Positions 28,201 through 35,705 of a stretch of 64,000 nt of DNA are shown one piece after another; within the stretch, counting starts at the first letter, position 1, and every line of letters begins with the position of its first letter. Source of the stretch: Tessaracoccus antarcticus (GTDB lineage Bacteria; Actinomycetota; Actinomycetes; Propionibacteriales; Propionibacteriaceae). The position numbers and the translations under genes are program-made. The notes beneath the pieces are model-generated. The model did no database searches, was not told where the DNA came from, and saw only the letters and a program-made list of their open reading frames with translations. Location: positions 434,001 through 498,000 of the forward strand of contig NZ_REFW01000002.1 of NCBI RefSeq assembly GCF_003688855.1. The letters run 5' to 3'.

Positions 28201-29173
28201 CGCGGCGTTCCCGACCGCCTCCAACCTCGATGGCGTCCTGCCATCGGGCACCCCGAACTGCCGCTGGGCCAACCTGGCGGCCGGGGCGACGCAGCAGTGC
28301 ACGACCGCCAAGCACACGGTCACCGCTGCGGACCTCGCCGCTGGCTCCTTCACACCGTCGGTGACGTTCAACGCCACCGCGGACCGTGACGGGACCCAGA
28401 TCCTTCAGACGGGTGTCGTCGCGACGCTGCCCGCCTTCGAGGTCAAGGATGCCGTCGAACCCAGCCCCACCGCCACGGCGACCACGACCCCGTCGGCCAG
28501 TCCGACAGTCACGGTGACGGCACCCACGGTGACGGCCACCTCGACCGCCACCCAGACGGCCACGTCCACGGCGACGGCAACCACAACCGCCCCGACCGTG
28601 ACCGCCACGTCGACGGCCACGGCCACCGCGACCTCTTCGGCCACGGTGACCTCCACCAGCACGGCGACGGTCACCTCGACCACCACGGCCACCACGACGG
28701 TGACCGCCACGGCGACGGGCACCGCCACACCGACGGTCAAGCCCAGCGCCACGCCGACGCAGCGCCCTGTCAACGTGTACACCGATCCCGGTTACCACAA
28801 GGTCAACGGTCGACAGTGGTTCACCAGGTGCGAGGCGTACTCGCAGACGACCCGCTGTTTCACCGACATCTGGGCATCGCAGGTCAAGCCCGTCAACGGC
28901 ACGCTGCAGTGGGTCACGGGATGGACGTTCAACAACCTGACGTACCTCCCCTCCGCACGGTCGCTGTGGACCACCAACAAGCTGGGATACACCAACAACT
29001 GGACGTCCACCGACGGCCGCCTGTGGAAGACCCAATGCGACACAGCGGAAAGCGGCCGCAACGGCTGCCGCAGCTTCATCTGGACCACCGTCTACCTGCC
29101 CACCTCCATGGGTGCCAACACGTTCCTCCAGGAACAACGCTGGGTGTTCAACAACATCGTGATGTTCAGCTGA
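25253..29173 (+). CDS. secreted multidomain exo-alpha-sialidase (GH33-like)
   Basis: A 1306-residue secreted enzyme that should release terminal sialic acids from host or dietary glycans. Signal peptide about 1-33 (cleavage after AQA). An N-terminal beta-sandwich-like domain (about 35-170) is followed by a sialidase propeller with the RIP motif ('CHRIPAL', about 195) and five Asp boxes ('STDGGQTW' 232, 'STDNGVTW' 305, 'SDDHGATW' 369, 'SSDGGQTY' 418, 'SFDDGATW' 478). Next come a NEW3-like domain (~536-632), two discoidin/CBM32-like domains (~640-775, ~782-942), a DUF11-like domain (~946-1059), a Thr-rich linker (~1066-1172) and a duplicated Cys/Trp module (~1173-1306). No LPXTG, so it is released rather than wall-anchored. 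No nan catabolic genes are in the window. Confidence 0.93.
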   Translation: MRAAWRRPRLLVMLTALVTTIALVLPLGQTAQAVPVGEWVQTANGQIRIASVSPAKGTYNVGDVVTVRFRMESNTGAPKRDIVGTSTTLANPSSCNWKALPAGVGGKYDCSRTPASTYPALTYTVTAADAVAGVANYALTFTETPINTAGNPDGTAPLVTTISGSLPVGTGPAGPRPVGEYVALASAGDFGFTCHRIPALTTTNTGDILASWDGRPGGCGDAPNPNSIIQRRSTDGGQTWGPVTTVAAGNPAAPKYGYSDPSYVVDRTTGDIFSFFVKSYDVSFQGSQAGTDENARNVLHAAVTRSTDNGVTWSVPTVITAAITDSPTWVSRFAASGEGIQLKYGTHAGRLVQQFTIKDGGTYEAMSVYSDDHGATWNNGTPVGTGMDENKVVELSDGRLMINSRASDGTKARKVTYSSDGGQTYGPVTVDTTLIDPNNNASIIRAYPNAAEGSAQAKVLLFSNSANTGGRSNGTVRVSFDDGATWSGSKVFEPGSMSYSTLTALPTAGTYGLLFEGTNNQIRYMTISMDWLAALPLSITAEAQTVNRGDNTVSFTANNVGGDPLTFTPTITVPAGWTASAVAPLTLAAGATGTFTTTVAVPSSADPGVGSVKATASIGGNSATGTATVTMVLKPGQNPTKVIPITVVNTPPAQPGEEIANAFDGDTATLWHTPYAGTTLPVDVDMKLGDAPVAVTKFEYVPRATGSNGNIDGYELWAGDSLETLARVAEGNFANDNTAKSVLLNGTYQYLRLRALSSYGDVAAKFVSAAEIRVRVAVPDTAVAPLPVTLVNDLAYQNNPPNQVFPPSNMFDGNPGTWFHSPWAATQTFPYNIDLSVGENGAALDRLLFTPKQGGTGAGDNNGRPLTWKILVGNSLDSLVEVTSGTWADTNAVKTVPLDGVQGTFVRLQILTTAGDTVSVPLDPQNNKYVAVAELEVFGTELPPVQKYLTVALARTDVLGTPVKVGDVLTFSISYTNTSAQVIAAFPTASNLDGVLPSGTPNCRWANLAAGATQQCTTAKHTVTAADLAAGSFTPSVTFNATADRDGTQILQTGVVATLPAFEVKDAVEPSPTATATTTPSASPTVTVTAPTVTATSTATQTATSTATATTTAPTVTATSTATATATSSATVTSTSTATVTSTTTATTTVTATATGTATPTVKPSATPTQRPVNVYTDPGYHKVNGRQWFTRCEAYSQTTRCFTDIWASQVKPVNGTLQWVTGWTFNNLTYLPSARSLWTTNKLGYTNNWTSTDGRLWKTQCDTAESGRNGCRSFIWTTVYLPTSMGANTFLQEQRWVFNNIVMFS
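28440..28770 (+). repeat. Thr/Ala/Ser-rich linker coding repeat
   Basis: Low-complexity DNA made of repeated ACGGCCACC / ACGGTGACC-like codons encoding T-A-T, T-V-T and T-S-T units within the sialidase linker. It probably forms an extended, possibly glycosylated spacer between the catalytic part and the C-terminal module. Confidence 0.85.
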
Positions 29174-29189
29174 TCGATTGTTGCTGAAG

Positions 29190-29217
29190 CGGGCCGCGAC
29201 CTCCTGGTCGCGGCCCG
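29190..29217 (+). terminator. sialidase terminator
   Basis: A perfect 12-bp stem (29190-29201 with 29206-29217), loop TCCT, 16 nt after the stop codon. Confidence 0.8.
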
Positions 29218-29301
29218 TTGCGCGTTGTGCGGGACGAGCGCCGCCCTCGCTAGACTGATGGGGTTACATTTCCCGCACACGAGCGAGTTGATCACCTCCC
29301 C

Positions 29302-30603
29302 ATGACCCAGTCCCAGTGGATTGAGTTGGCTGTCGCGCTGGTTCTGGCGCTTTTCGCCGGCCTGCTGGCAGCTGCCGAAACAGCACTGTCCCTCATTTCC
29401 AAGTCCCGAGCCGAGCGAATGGCGGAGGAGGACGGACGTGGTGCGCAACGCATCAAGCTGATCGCCCAGGATCCCGCCCCCTCCATCAACGCCGTGATGT
29501 TCGTGCGGATGTTGTGCGAGGTGACGTCCATCACCACGGTGGCACTCGTGGTGTTCACCAACCTCGGCACCCCATGGGGGCGCATCGGCACCACCGTCGG
29601 CATCATGTTCGTGGTGGCGTTCATCCTGTGGGGCGTGGCGCCACGCACCCTCGGGCGCCAACACCCGGAACAGGTGATGAGGACGTTCTCGCCACTCATC
29701 TCGCTCTTGACCACGGTGTTCGGATCCATTGCCCAGCTCATGGTGCTGCTGGGCAACGCGCTGACACCCGGCAAGGGTTTCGCCGACGGGCCGTTCTCCT
29801 CAGAGGCCGAGCTGCGTGACCTCGTGGACATCGCGCAAGCCGCCGACGTCATCGAGGCCCGCGAGTCCAAGATGATCCACTCGGTGTTCGAACTCGGCGA
29901 CACGTTGGTGAAGGAGGTCATGGTCCCGCGCCCAGACATGGTCTTCACCCACCGCGACCGCACCCTGCGCCAGCTCCTGTCGCTGGCGCTGCGCTCCGGT
30001 TTCTCCCGCATCCCCGTGGTGGGTGACGGCATCGACGACGTGCTCGGCGTCATCTACCTCAAGGACGTCGCGAAGCGGATCTACGACTTCCCGGATTCCG
30101 AGCGCCTCGAGACCGTGGCCGACCTGATGCGTCCCGCCACGTTCGTACCTGATTCGAAGCCGGCCACCGAACTCCTGCGCGACATGCAGTTGCGCCACTC
30201 GCACGTCGTCATCGTCGTCGATGAATTTGGCGGCACTGCAGGCCTCGCGACCATTGAGGACATCATCGAGGAGATCGTCGGCGAGATCGTCGACGAGTAC
30301 GACCACGAGGGGGAACCCGTCGTGGAGCTCGAGCCGGGTTACTACCGGATTTCCTCCCGTCTTCCCCTCGACGAGATGGGTGACCTGTTCGGGGTCGAGA
30401 TGAACGACGATGATGTGGAAACGGTGGGTGGGATGATGGCGAAACTGCTCAACGTGGTCCCCATCCCCGGTTCCCAGGTCACGTTCGAGGGTATTGAAAT
30501 GACGGCAGACAGGGCGGTTGGCCGCCGACACCAGATCGGCACGGTGCTGGTGCGCCGCGCCCCCCACCCCACCCATGACGCTGAGGAGCGCGACGATGAC
30601 TGA
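29302..30603 (+). CDS. CNNM/CorC-type membrane protein with CBS pair
   Basis: A 433-residue HlyC/CorC-family (hemolysin-III-like, CNNM) protein: an N-terminal DUF21 domain with about three or four membrane helices ('[23 protein letters not shown]'-like start, residues ~5-140), a CBS pair (~205-330) and a C-terminal CorC_HlyC domain ending '[18 protein letters not shown]'. Relatives are implicated in Mg/Co transport or homeostasis. The order corC-era is conserved in actinobacteria. The 3' end overlaps the era start by 8 nt, so the two are coupled. Confidence 0.92.
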   Translation: MTQSQWIELAVALVLALFAGLLAAAETALSLISKSRAERMAEEDGRGAQRIKLIAQDPAPSINAVMFVRMLCEVTSITTVALVVFTNLGTPWGRIGTTVGIMFVVAFILWGVAPRTLGRQHPEQVMRTFSPLISLLTTVFGSIAQLMVLLGNALTPGKGFADGPFSSEAELRDLVDIAQAADVIEARESKMIHSVFELGDTLVKEVMVPRPDMVFTHRDRTLRQLLSLALRSGFSRIPVVGDGIDDVLGVIYLKDVAKRIYDFPDSERLETVADLMRPATFVPDSKPATELLRDMQLRHSHVVIVVDEFGGTAGLATIEDIIEEIVGEIVDEYDHEGEPVVELEPGYYRISSRLPLDEMGDLFGVEMNDDDVETVGGMMAKLLNVVPIPGSQVTFEGIEMTADRAVGRRHQIGTVLVRRAPHPTHDAEERDDD

Positions 30604-31522
30604 GACCACCTACCGATCCGGGTTCGCATGCTTCGTCGGCCGCCCCAACGCCGGCAAGTCCACCCTGACCAACGCGCTGGTGGGGCAGAAGATTGCCATC
30701 GCCTCCAGCAAGCCGCAGACCACCCGTCACGCTGTGCGCGGCATCGTGACCCGCGAGGACGGTCAGCTCGTGCTGATCGACACCCCCGGGCTGCACCGCC
30801 CCCGCACCCTGCTGGGCGAGCGCCTGAACGACCTGGTCCGGGAAACCTGGGCAGAGGTGGACGTCGTGGGGGTGTGCCTGCCCTGCGACCAGCGCATCGG
30901 GCCCGGCGACCGCTACATCGTCTCCCAGATCGCCGAGCTGCGGAACAAGCCGAAGATCGTGGTCCTGGCCACCAAGACCGACCTCGTCTCCAAGGCCCGT
31001 GTCTTGTCGCACCTCGTGGACGTCGGCAAGCTGGGGGAGGAGTTGGGCATCGAGTGGGCCGACGTGATTCCGTGCTCCGCCACCGAGGACGACCAGTTGG
31101 ACGTGGTCGCCGACGTCCTGATGGGTCTTCTTCCCGAAGGCCCCATGTACTACCCGGACGGTGAGATCACCGACGAGCCGGAGGAGACGCTGATTGCGGA
31201 GCTCATCCGCGAAGCGGCTCTGGAGGGGGTCCGTGACGAGTTGCCGCACTCCATCGCCGTCATGATCGACGAGATCATTCCGCGGGCGGATCGCCCCGAG
31301 GACAAGCCCCTGCTGGATGTGTTCGCCACCCTCGTGGTGGAACGGGACTCCCAGAAGGGCATCGTCATCGGGCATCGCGGCTCGCGTCTCAAGGAGATCG
31401 GCACCGAGGCCAGGCAGCAGATCAACCGACTGCTGGGTACGCCCGTGCACCTGAGCCTCCACGTCAAGGTGCTGAAGGAGTGGCAGCGCGACTCCAAGCA
31501 CCTCAACCGACTGGGCTTCTGA
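30596..31522 (+). CDS. era: GTPase Era
   Basis: A 308-residue GTPase for 30S assembly. G1 'GRPNAGKST', G3 'DTPGLHRP', G4 'ATKTDLV' and G5 'CSATEDD' are present; the C-terminal KH domain carries 'GIVIGHRGSRLKEIG', which binds the 3' end of 16S rRNA. G4 has Thr-Lys-Thr-Asp in place of the classical Asn-Lys-x-Asp. The start overlaps the corC-like gene. Together with phoH and ybeY it forms a ribosome-maturation neighbourhood interrupted by the sialidase gene. Confidence 0.97.
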   Translation: MTETTYRSGFACFVGRPNAGKSTLTNALVGQKIAIASSKPQTTRHAVRGIVTREDGQLVLIDTPGLHRPRTLLGERLNDLVRETWAEVDVVGVCLPCDQRIGPGDRYIVSQIAELRNKPKIVVLATKTDLVSKARVLSHLVDVGKLGEELGIEWADVIPCSATEDDQLDVVADVLMGLLPEGPMYYPDGEITDEPEETLIAELIREAALEGVRDELPHSIAVMIDEIIPRADRPEDKPLLDVFATLVVERDSQKGIVIGHRGSRLKEIGTEARQQINRLLGTPVHLSLHVKVLKEWQRDSKHLNRLGF

Positions 31523-31531
31523 CCCGCGAAC

Positions 31532-31587
31532 TGTTCCCTGAGTGCGGCCCGTGAGGAACGAACGGTCGGTGTGTCGAAGGGTCGGTG
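31532..31587 (+). repeat. REP-like intergenic repeat, copy 1
   Basis: A 56-bp element with CCTGAGTG near its left end and GTCGAAGGG near its right end. It is about 80% identical by eye to copy 2, which starts 71 bp downstream. Together with copy 2 it fills the first part of the 401-bp era-leuA gap. Confidence 0.7.
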
Positions 31588-31602
31588 TGGTGGTGCGACC
31601 TC

Positions 31603-31658
31603 TGTTGCCTGAGTGCCGCCCGCGAGGGACGAGCAGGCGGTGTATCGGAGGGCCGGTG
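31603..31658 (+). repeat. REP-like intergenic repeat, copy 2
   Basis: Second 56-bp copy in direct orientation (CCTGAGTGCCGCCC ... GCGAGGGACGAG ... CGGAGGGCCGG). A third, shorter copy lies after dnaG. From 31659 to 31763 I see no gene or clear signal. Confidence 0.7.
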
Positions 31659-31763
31659 ACGTGTGGGAGCTCCTTCTGAACGCTCGGCTCCACCGCGGCG
31701 GAGTTGATCGGGATGAGGTTCCCTTGTGTTCTCGCGACGCAACACGCGTTTGTGAGACGGTCC

Positions 31764-31792
31764 TTGCCCATGGCCCCCGCTGCAGTTAGGCT
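31764..31792 (+). promoter_or_regulatory. leuA leader promoter
   Basis: TTGCCC (31764-31769), a 17-nt spacer, TAGGCT (31787-31792). The expected start falls at about 31798-31800, on the GTG of the leader peptide, so the leader peptide would be translated leaderlessly. Confidence 0.6.
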
Positions 31793-31799
31793 CAGCGAC

Positions 31800-31850
31800 G
31801 TGGCATCGCGAGTTCTGCTCCTCCGTCGCCGCAGCGAGGCCCAGTCCTGA
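31800..31850 (+). CDS. leuL: leuA leader peptide
   Basis: A 16-codon ORF starting with GTG and reading MASRVLLLRRRSEAQS. Three consecutive leucine codons (CTG CTC CTC, 31815-31823) near the start make translation sensitive to charged tRNA-Leu. It lies between a good promoter and leuA, and its 3' half contains the anti-sequestor segment described for the attenuator. Actinobacterial leuA leaders with Leu-Leu-Leu followed by Arg residues are known, which supports this call. The symbol is by function. Confidence 0.75.
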   Translation: MASRVLLLRRRSEAQS

Positions 31851-31914
31851 ACTGCCAGCCTCCTCGCTGCGGGGATCTGCCGTGTCTGGCGAATAGACAA
31901 CCCCCAGCCGAGGA
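31831..31914 (+). promoter_or_regulatory. leuA translational attenuator (SD-sequestering stem and anti-sequestor)
   Basis: 31861-31874 can pair with 31901-31914 in a ~13-bp stem with two single-base bulges; this stem hides the leuA Shine-Dalgarno GAGGA (31910-31914). An alternative perfect 9-bp helix joins 31831-31839 (GCAGCGAGG, inside the leader ORF) to 31862-31870 (CCTCGCTGC). The helices are exclusive. A ribosome stalled at the Leu codons would leave 31831-31839 largely free and open the leuA site; one reaching the stop at 31850 would cover it and allow sequestration. The mechanism is inferred from pairing. Confidence 0.65.
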
Positions 31915-31923
31915 AGCATCATC

Positions 31924-33663
31924 ATGAACCAGTTCACCACTCGCATCCAGCCCAAGCCCGTCCAGCAGCCCACCCCCATGCCCGTTGGCCGCTACCGGGC
32001 GTTCGAGCCCGTTCAGGTTCCCGACCGCACGTGGCCCGACCAGAAAATCACGCAGGCGCCACGGTGGCTGTCCACCGACCTGCGCGACGGCAACCAGGCA
32101 CTGATTGACCCCATGACCTCGGCCCGCAAGATGCGGATGTTCGAACTGCTGGTGGGCCTGGGTTACAAGGAGATCGAAATCGGTTTCCCATCGGCCTCGC
32201 TGACCGACTTCGACTTCGTCCGCAAACTGATCGAGGGCGGCCACGTCCCCGATGACGTCACGATCTCCGTCCTGACCCAGGCCCGCGAGGACCTGATCAG
32301 CCGCACCGCCGAGTCCCTGATCGGGGCCAAGCGCGCCACCATCCACATGTACAACGCCACCGCCGAGCTGTTCCGCCGCGTCGTCTTCAACATCGACGAG
32401 AAGCAGTGCATCACCATGGCCACCCGTGGCACCGAACTGGTGATGAAGTACGCCGACAAGCACCTGCGCGACGTGGAGTTCGGCTACCAGTATTCGCCGG
32501 AGATCTTCACGCAGACGCCCACCGACTTTGCCGTCGAGGTCTGCAACGCCGTCATCGACACCTGGCAGCCCAGCGCGGAGCGGGAGATCATCCTGAACCT
32601 GCCGGCAACGGTGGAGCGTTCCACACCCAACACGTACGCCGATCAGATCGAGTACTTCTGCCGCAACGTCAAGAACCGTGAGCACGTGGCCGTCTCCCTG
32701 CACCCGCACAACGATCGCGGCACCGCCGTCGCGGCTGCGGAGCTGGCGCAGATGGCCGGGGCCGACCGTGTCGAGGGCTGCCTGTTCGGCCACGGTGAGC
32801 GCACCGGTAACGTCGACCTGGTCACGCTGGCGCTGAATCTCTACACCCAGGGCATCGATCCGCACCTGGACTTCTCGGACATCGACCACGTGCGCCGCAC
32901 CGTCGAGTACTGCACCGGACTGCCCGTGCACCCGCGCCATCCCTACGCCGGCGACCTGGTCTACACGGCGTTCTCCGGCTCCCACCAGGACGCCATCAAG
33001 AAGGGGCTGGAGTACCTGGAGCACGCGGCCACCGAGCAGGGGAGGACCGTGGCGGAGATGGAATGGGAAGCCCCGTACCTGCCCATCGACCCATTCGACG
33101 TCGGACGCTCCTACGAGGCCGTCATCCGGGTCAACTCGCAGTCCGGCAAGGGTGGCATGGCCTACCTGATGAAGTCCGAGGCCAAGATGGATCTGCCGCG
33201 TCGCCTGCAGATGGAGTTCAGCCGCGTGGTGCAGGACCACACCGACACTGAGGGCGGCGAGGTCAGCTCGCAGCAGATCTTCGAGATCTTCACCCGCGAG
33301 TACCTGTCCGAGGGTGCGTGGGCGCTGACGTCGGCAGGGTCGTCGTCGCAGAACGGCCACTTCGAGATCAACGCCGTGGTCAACGATCCCGACGGCAAGG
33401 ACCTGCACCTCTCCGGCGAGGGCAACGGTCCCGTCTCCGCGTTCGTGGACGCCCTGGCCGAGACCGGTGTGCACGTCACGGTCCTGGACTACAGCGAGCA
33501 CGCCCTGGAATCCGGCGACGACGCGAAGGCAGCCGCCTACGTGGAGTGCCAGATCGGTGAGGGCGACGACGCGCAGGTGCTGTGGGGCGTCGGCGTTGAC
33601 CCCAGCATCACGAGTGCCTCCATGAAGGCGATTCTGAGCGCGGTGAACCGCACGGCTCGCTGA
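31924..33663 (+). CDS. leuA: 2-isopropylmalate synthase
   Basis: A 579-residue enzyme that condenses acetyl-CoA and 2-oxoisovalerate, the first committed step of leucine synthesis. The N-terminal TIM barrel has '[15 protein letters not shown]' and '[16 protein letters not shown]' (metal-binding His-x-His); '[21 protein letters not shown]' is the usual signature. A linker and C-terminal regulatory domain (about 440-575) for leucine feedback follow. Length fits the actinobacterial long form. It is preceded by a Leu-codon leader and attenuator and followed by a perfect palindrome that may end transcription. No other leu genes are adjacent. Confidence 0.97.
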   Translation: MNQFTTRIQPKPVQQPTPMPVGRYRAFEPVQVPDRTWPDQKITQAPRWLSTDLRDGNQALIDPMTSARKMRMFELLVGLGYKEIEIGFPSASLTDFDFVRKLIEGGHVPDDVTISVLTQAREDLISRTAESLIGAKRATIHMYNATAELFRRVVFNIDEKQCITMATRGTELVMKYADKHLRDVEFGYQYSPEIFTQTPTDFAVEVCNAVIDTWQPSAEREIILNLPATVERSTPNTYADQIEYFCRNVKNREHVAVSLHPHNDRGTAVAAAELAQMAGADRVEGCLFGHGERTGNVDLVTLALNLYTQGIDPHLDFSDIDHVRRTVEYCTGLPVHPRHPYAGDLVYTAFSGSHQDAIKKGLEYLEHAATEQGRTVAEMEWEAPYLPIDPFDVGRSYEAVIRVNSQSGKGGMAYLMKSEAKMDLPRRLQMEFSRVVQDHTDTEGGEVSSQQIFEIFTREYLSEGAWALTSAGSSSQNGHFEINAVVNDPDGKDLHLSGEGNGPVSAFVDALAETGVHVTVLDYSEHALESGDDAKAAAYVECQIGEGDDAQVLWGVGVDPSITSASMKAILSAVNRTAR

Positions 33664-33675
33664 TCCGACGCGACG

Positions 33676-33780
33676 CGACGCCCGTCCTAACCCTCGACGC
33701 CCGTCCCAACCCTCGACGCCCGCCGAATTCGGCGGGCGTCGGTGTTTTGGGCGGGCGTCGAGGTTGCAACGCGGGCGTCG
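33676..33780. repeat. palindromic ~19-20-bp periodic array A
   Basis: Three CGACGCCCG(T/C)CC units start at 33676, 33695 and 33714 (exact 19-bp steps). Three inverted GCGGGCGTCG units then end at 33741, 33760 and 33780. The centre, 33714-33741, is a perfect 28-bp palindrome around a GAATTC site followed by GGTGTTTT, so it may also terminate leuA transcription. Confidence 0.85.
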
Positions 33781-33876
33781 GGGCGTCGTGATGTCGGGAG
33801 GTCGAGGGGTCAGGGCGACGATCGGTGTGGAAATGAGGTCGGGTTACCCGATCCCCTGCAACCGTAGAGTGCCCGC

Positions 33877-34995
33877 ATGACGTCACTGAGCGAGATGTTG
33901 CACAGGGTGGTGGCTTCAGGGTTGGTGCCCGGGGCGGTGGGGCAGGTCGGTGGCCGCGACGCGGACGTCGTCGTTGCCGGAGTGACCGCTGTCGGCGGGC
34001 GGGCCCTTGAGGGGAACGAGATCTTCCGGATCCAGTCCATGACCAAGGCCATCACCACCGTCGCGGCCCTGCGCCTAGTGGAGGCGGGGCGGATTGGCCT
34101 GGACTCGGCCGTGGATCGATGGCTGCCGGAGCTGACGACCAGGCGCGTCCTGACCAGCCCCGGTGCCGATCTCGCCGACACGGTGCCTGCCGTGCGGGCC
34201 ATCACCCTCCGCCATCTGCTGACGAACGGCAGCGGCTACGGCTCCATTTTCGACGAGTCGCCACTCAAGGCGGCCATGCTGGCCAATGGCACGGAGGCGG
34301 GGGCCGAGCCGCTGTTCGTGGGTGCCGACGAGTGGCTGGGGCTGCTGGCCGATCTACCCCTGGCCTTCCAGCCCGGCCAGGGGTGGCGCTACCACCACTC
34401 CTTCGGCGTCCTGGGGATACTCCTCTCGCGCCTGACGGGGCTCACGCTGGGAGATCTCCTGGCCGAGGACCTGCTGGGACCCCTTGGGATGCACGACACA
34501 GGGTTCTGGGTTCCGGAGAAGGAGCTGGCCCGCCTGCCCGCCGCGTACCGCTACACGGCTGACGGGTTCGTCGAACTCGAACCCGCGGGTGGTGGCTTCT
34601 ACGCAGGCACGCCGCCATTCGACGTGAGCCATGGCGAACTTGTGTCGACCGTGCACGACTACGGCCGATTCCTTCGCATGCTGGCCGATGGGGGCGTCGT
34701 CGACGGAAGGCGCATGCTCTCCGAGGAACACCTTCACCTGATGACCACTGACCAGGTGCCCGCGTCGAACAAGACACCCGACAGCTTTTTCTCGGGATTC
34801 TGGAACGGCACGGGGTGGGGTTATGGCGTCGCGGTCCAGACAGGCAGTGAGCACCGTGGCCGCTACGGATGGTCCGGCGGTCTCGGCACGGACTTCTTCG
34901 TGGACCCCGACGGCACCACCGGGATCCTCTTGACGCAGGTGGAACTGGACGGGAACACCATGCCGATGGTGGGCGCCTTCCAGGAGCTCGCATGA
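33877..34995 (+). CDS. serine hydrolase, beta-lactamase (class C/EstB) family
   Basis: A 372-residue penicillin-binding-protein-like serine hydrolase. The nucleophile motif SxxK is 'SMTK' (about residue 53), followed by 'YHHS' (about 171) in the place of the YxN motif. No signal peptide is evident, so it is probably an intracellular esterase or peptidase rather than a secreted beta-lactamase. It is leaderless by position (TAGAGT 33865-33870, ATG 6 nt on). It is flanked on both sides by palindromic repeat arrays of the same type, so it may have moved as a unit; codon use looks like its neighbours. Confidence 0.85.
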   Translation: MTSLSEMLHRVVASGLVPGAVGQVGGRDADVVVAGVTAVGGRALEGNEIFRIQSMTKAITTVAALRLVEAGRIGLDSAVDRWLPELTTRRVLTSPGADLADTVPAVRAITLRHLLTNGSGYGSIFDESPLKAAMLANGTEAGAEPLFVGADEWLGLLADLPLAFQPGQGWRYHHSFGVLGILLSRLTGLTLGDLLAEDLLGPLGMHDTGFWVPEKELARLPAAYRYTADGFVELEPAGGGFYAGTPPFDVSHGELVSTVHDYGRFLRMLADGGVVDGRRMLSEEHLHLMTTDQVPASNKTPDSFFSGFWNGTGWGYGVAVQTGSEHRGRYGWSGGLGTDFFVDPDGTTGILLTQVELDGNTMPMVGAFQELA

Positions 34996-34999
34996 TCCT

Positions 35000-35126
35000 C
35001 GACGCCCGCCCAGGAGTGCCCACGCCCGTCCAATGTCTCCCCGCCCGCCTTATTCCGCGGGCGTCCGGAGTTAACGCGGGCGTCGGGTTGTGGACGCGGG
35101 CGTTGGGAGTTAGCGCGGGCGTCTCG
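35000..35126. repeat. palindromic ~20-bp periodic array B
   Basis: The same repeat family as array A. Forward units (CGACGCCCGCC and variants) lie at about 35000, 35021 and 35041; inverted GCGGGCGTC units end at about 35065, 35085, 35105 and 35125. It occupies the gap between the serine hydrolase and the convergent GNAT gene. Confidence 0.8.
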
Positions 35127-35138
35127 AGCCGGGTGGGC

Positions 35139-35693
35139 TCAGGGGAGGTCGTCGGGGTCGGGGATCAGGCTGTAGACCCACATGTCGCGGCGCTGGTCGC
35201 CCACCTGTTGCCACTGCCGCAGCAGCCCCTCGCGCATGAACCCGCAGTTCTCGGCGATACGCCACGACCCCTCATTCCACGGCTCCACGAACAGCTGCAG
35301 CCGTCCGACGCCCGGCAGCCCCACGGCCCAACGGGTCAGCGTGGCCAGCGCGTCCTGCGCGTGGCCCTGGCGGCGGTACTGCGCCGCCACCCAGTACCCG
35401 ATGGACAGGCGCCCGCGGTCGTAGTCCCGGGTCCACAACCCGATGCTCCCGATGGCCTGTTTGCTGCGGATGTCGGTGATGACGAACGACAGACCAGTGC
35501 CGTCGAGGGCGCGTCGGCGCTGCCGGTGGAGGTAGAGGGCGATGTCCTCCGGGGCCCCGGAACCCGGGACGGAGGTGATGGTGGGGATGATCGGGTCGGA
35601 GGCGACCGACGCGACGAGTGCCGCATCCGCGTCCTCCCACGCCCGCAGCAACACGAGAGGGCCCGTCAGTGTGGGGACGGTGGTGGGGATCAT
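35139..35693 (-). CDS. GNAT-family N-acetyltransferase (RimJ/RimL-like)
   Basis: A 184-residue acetyltransferase. It has the RimJ/L-like start ('LTGPLVLLRAWEDADAALVASVA' in character), the acetyl-CoA-binding motif 'AAQYRRQGHAQDALATLTRWA' region (R/QxxGxA, about residue 108) and 'FVEPWNEGSWRIAENCGFMREG', typical of enzymes acetylating protein N termini or small amines. The target is unknown. It begins 12 nt after the uppS stop with a GAAGGAG ribosome-binding site, so it is probably co-transcribed with uppS. Confidence 0.88.
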   Translation of the reverse strand: MIPTTVPTLTGPLVLLRAWEDADAALVASVASDPIIPTITSVPGSGAPEDIALYLHRQRRRALDGTGLSFVITDIRSKQAIGSIGLWTRDYDRGRLSIGYWVAAQYRRQGHAQDALATLTRWAVGLPGVGRLQLFVEPWNEGSWRIAENCGFMREGLLRQWQQVGDQRRDMWVYSLIPDPDDLP

Positions 35694-35705
35694 GGTGGGT
35701 CTCCT

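Noticed and set aside
28440-28770. Possible tandem DNA repeat or phase-variable tract in the sialidase
   Set aside because: The units are irregular codons of a Thr-rich linker with no constant unit length, so slippage control is not supported.
25409-29137. 1242-codon open frame on the minus strand opposite the sialidase
   Set aside because: It mirrors the plus-strand gene through high-GC codon symmetry; its protein is low-complexity Arg/Gly/Val with no domain, while the plus strand has a signal peptide and Asp boxes.
30596-31522. Era G4 motif TKTD instead of NKxD as a sign of inactivation
   Set aside because: I recall this as a common variant in actinobacterial Era; the other G motifs and the KH domain are intact.
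33676-33780. Repeat array considered as a CRISPR array
   Set aside because: Units are 10-12 bp at 19-20-bp steps, inverted around a centre, with no unique ~30-nt spacers and no cas genes.
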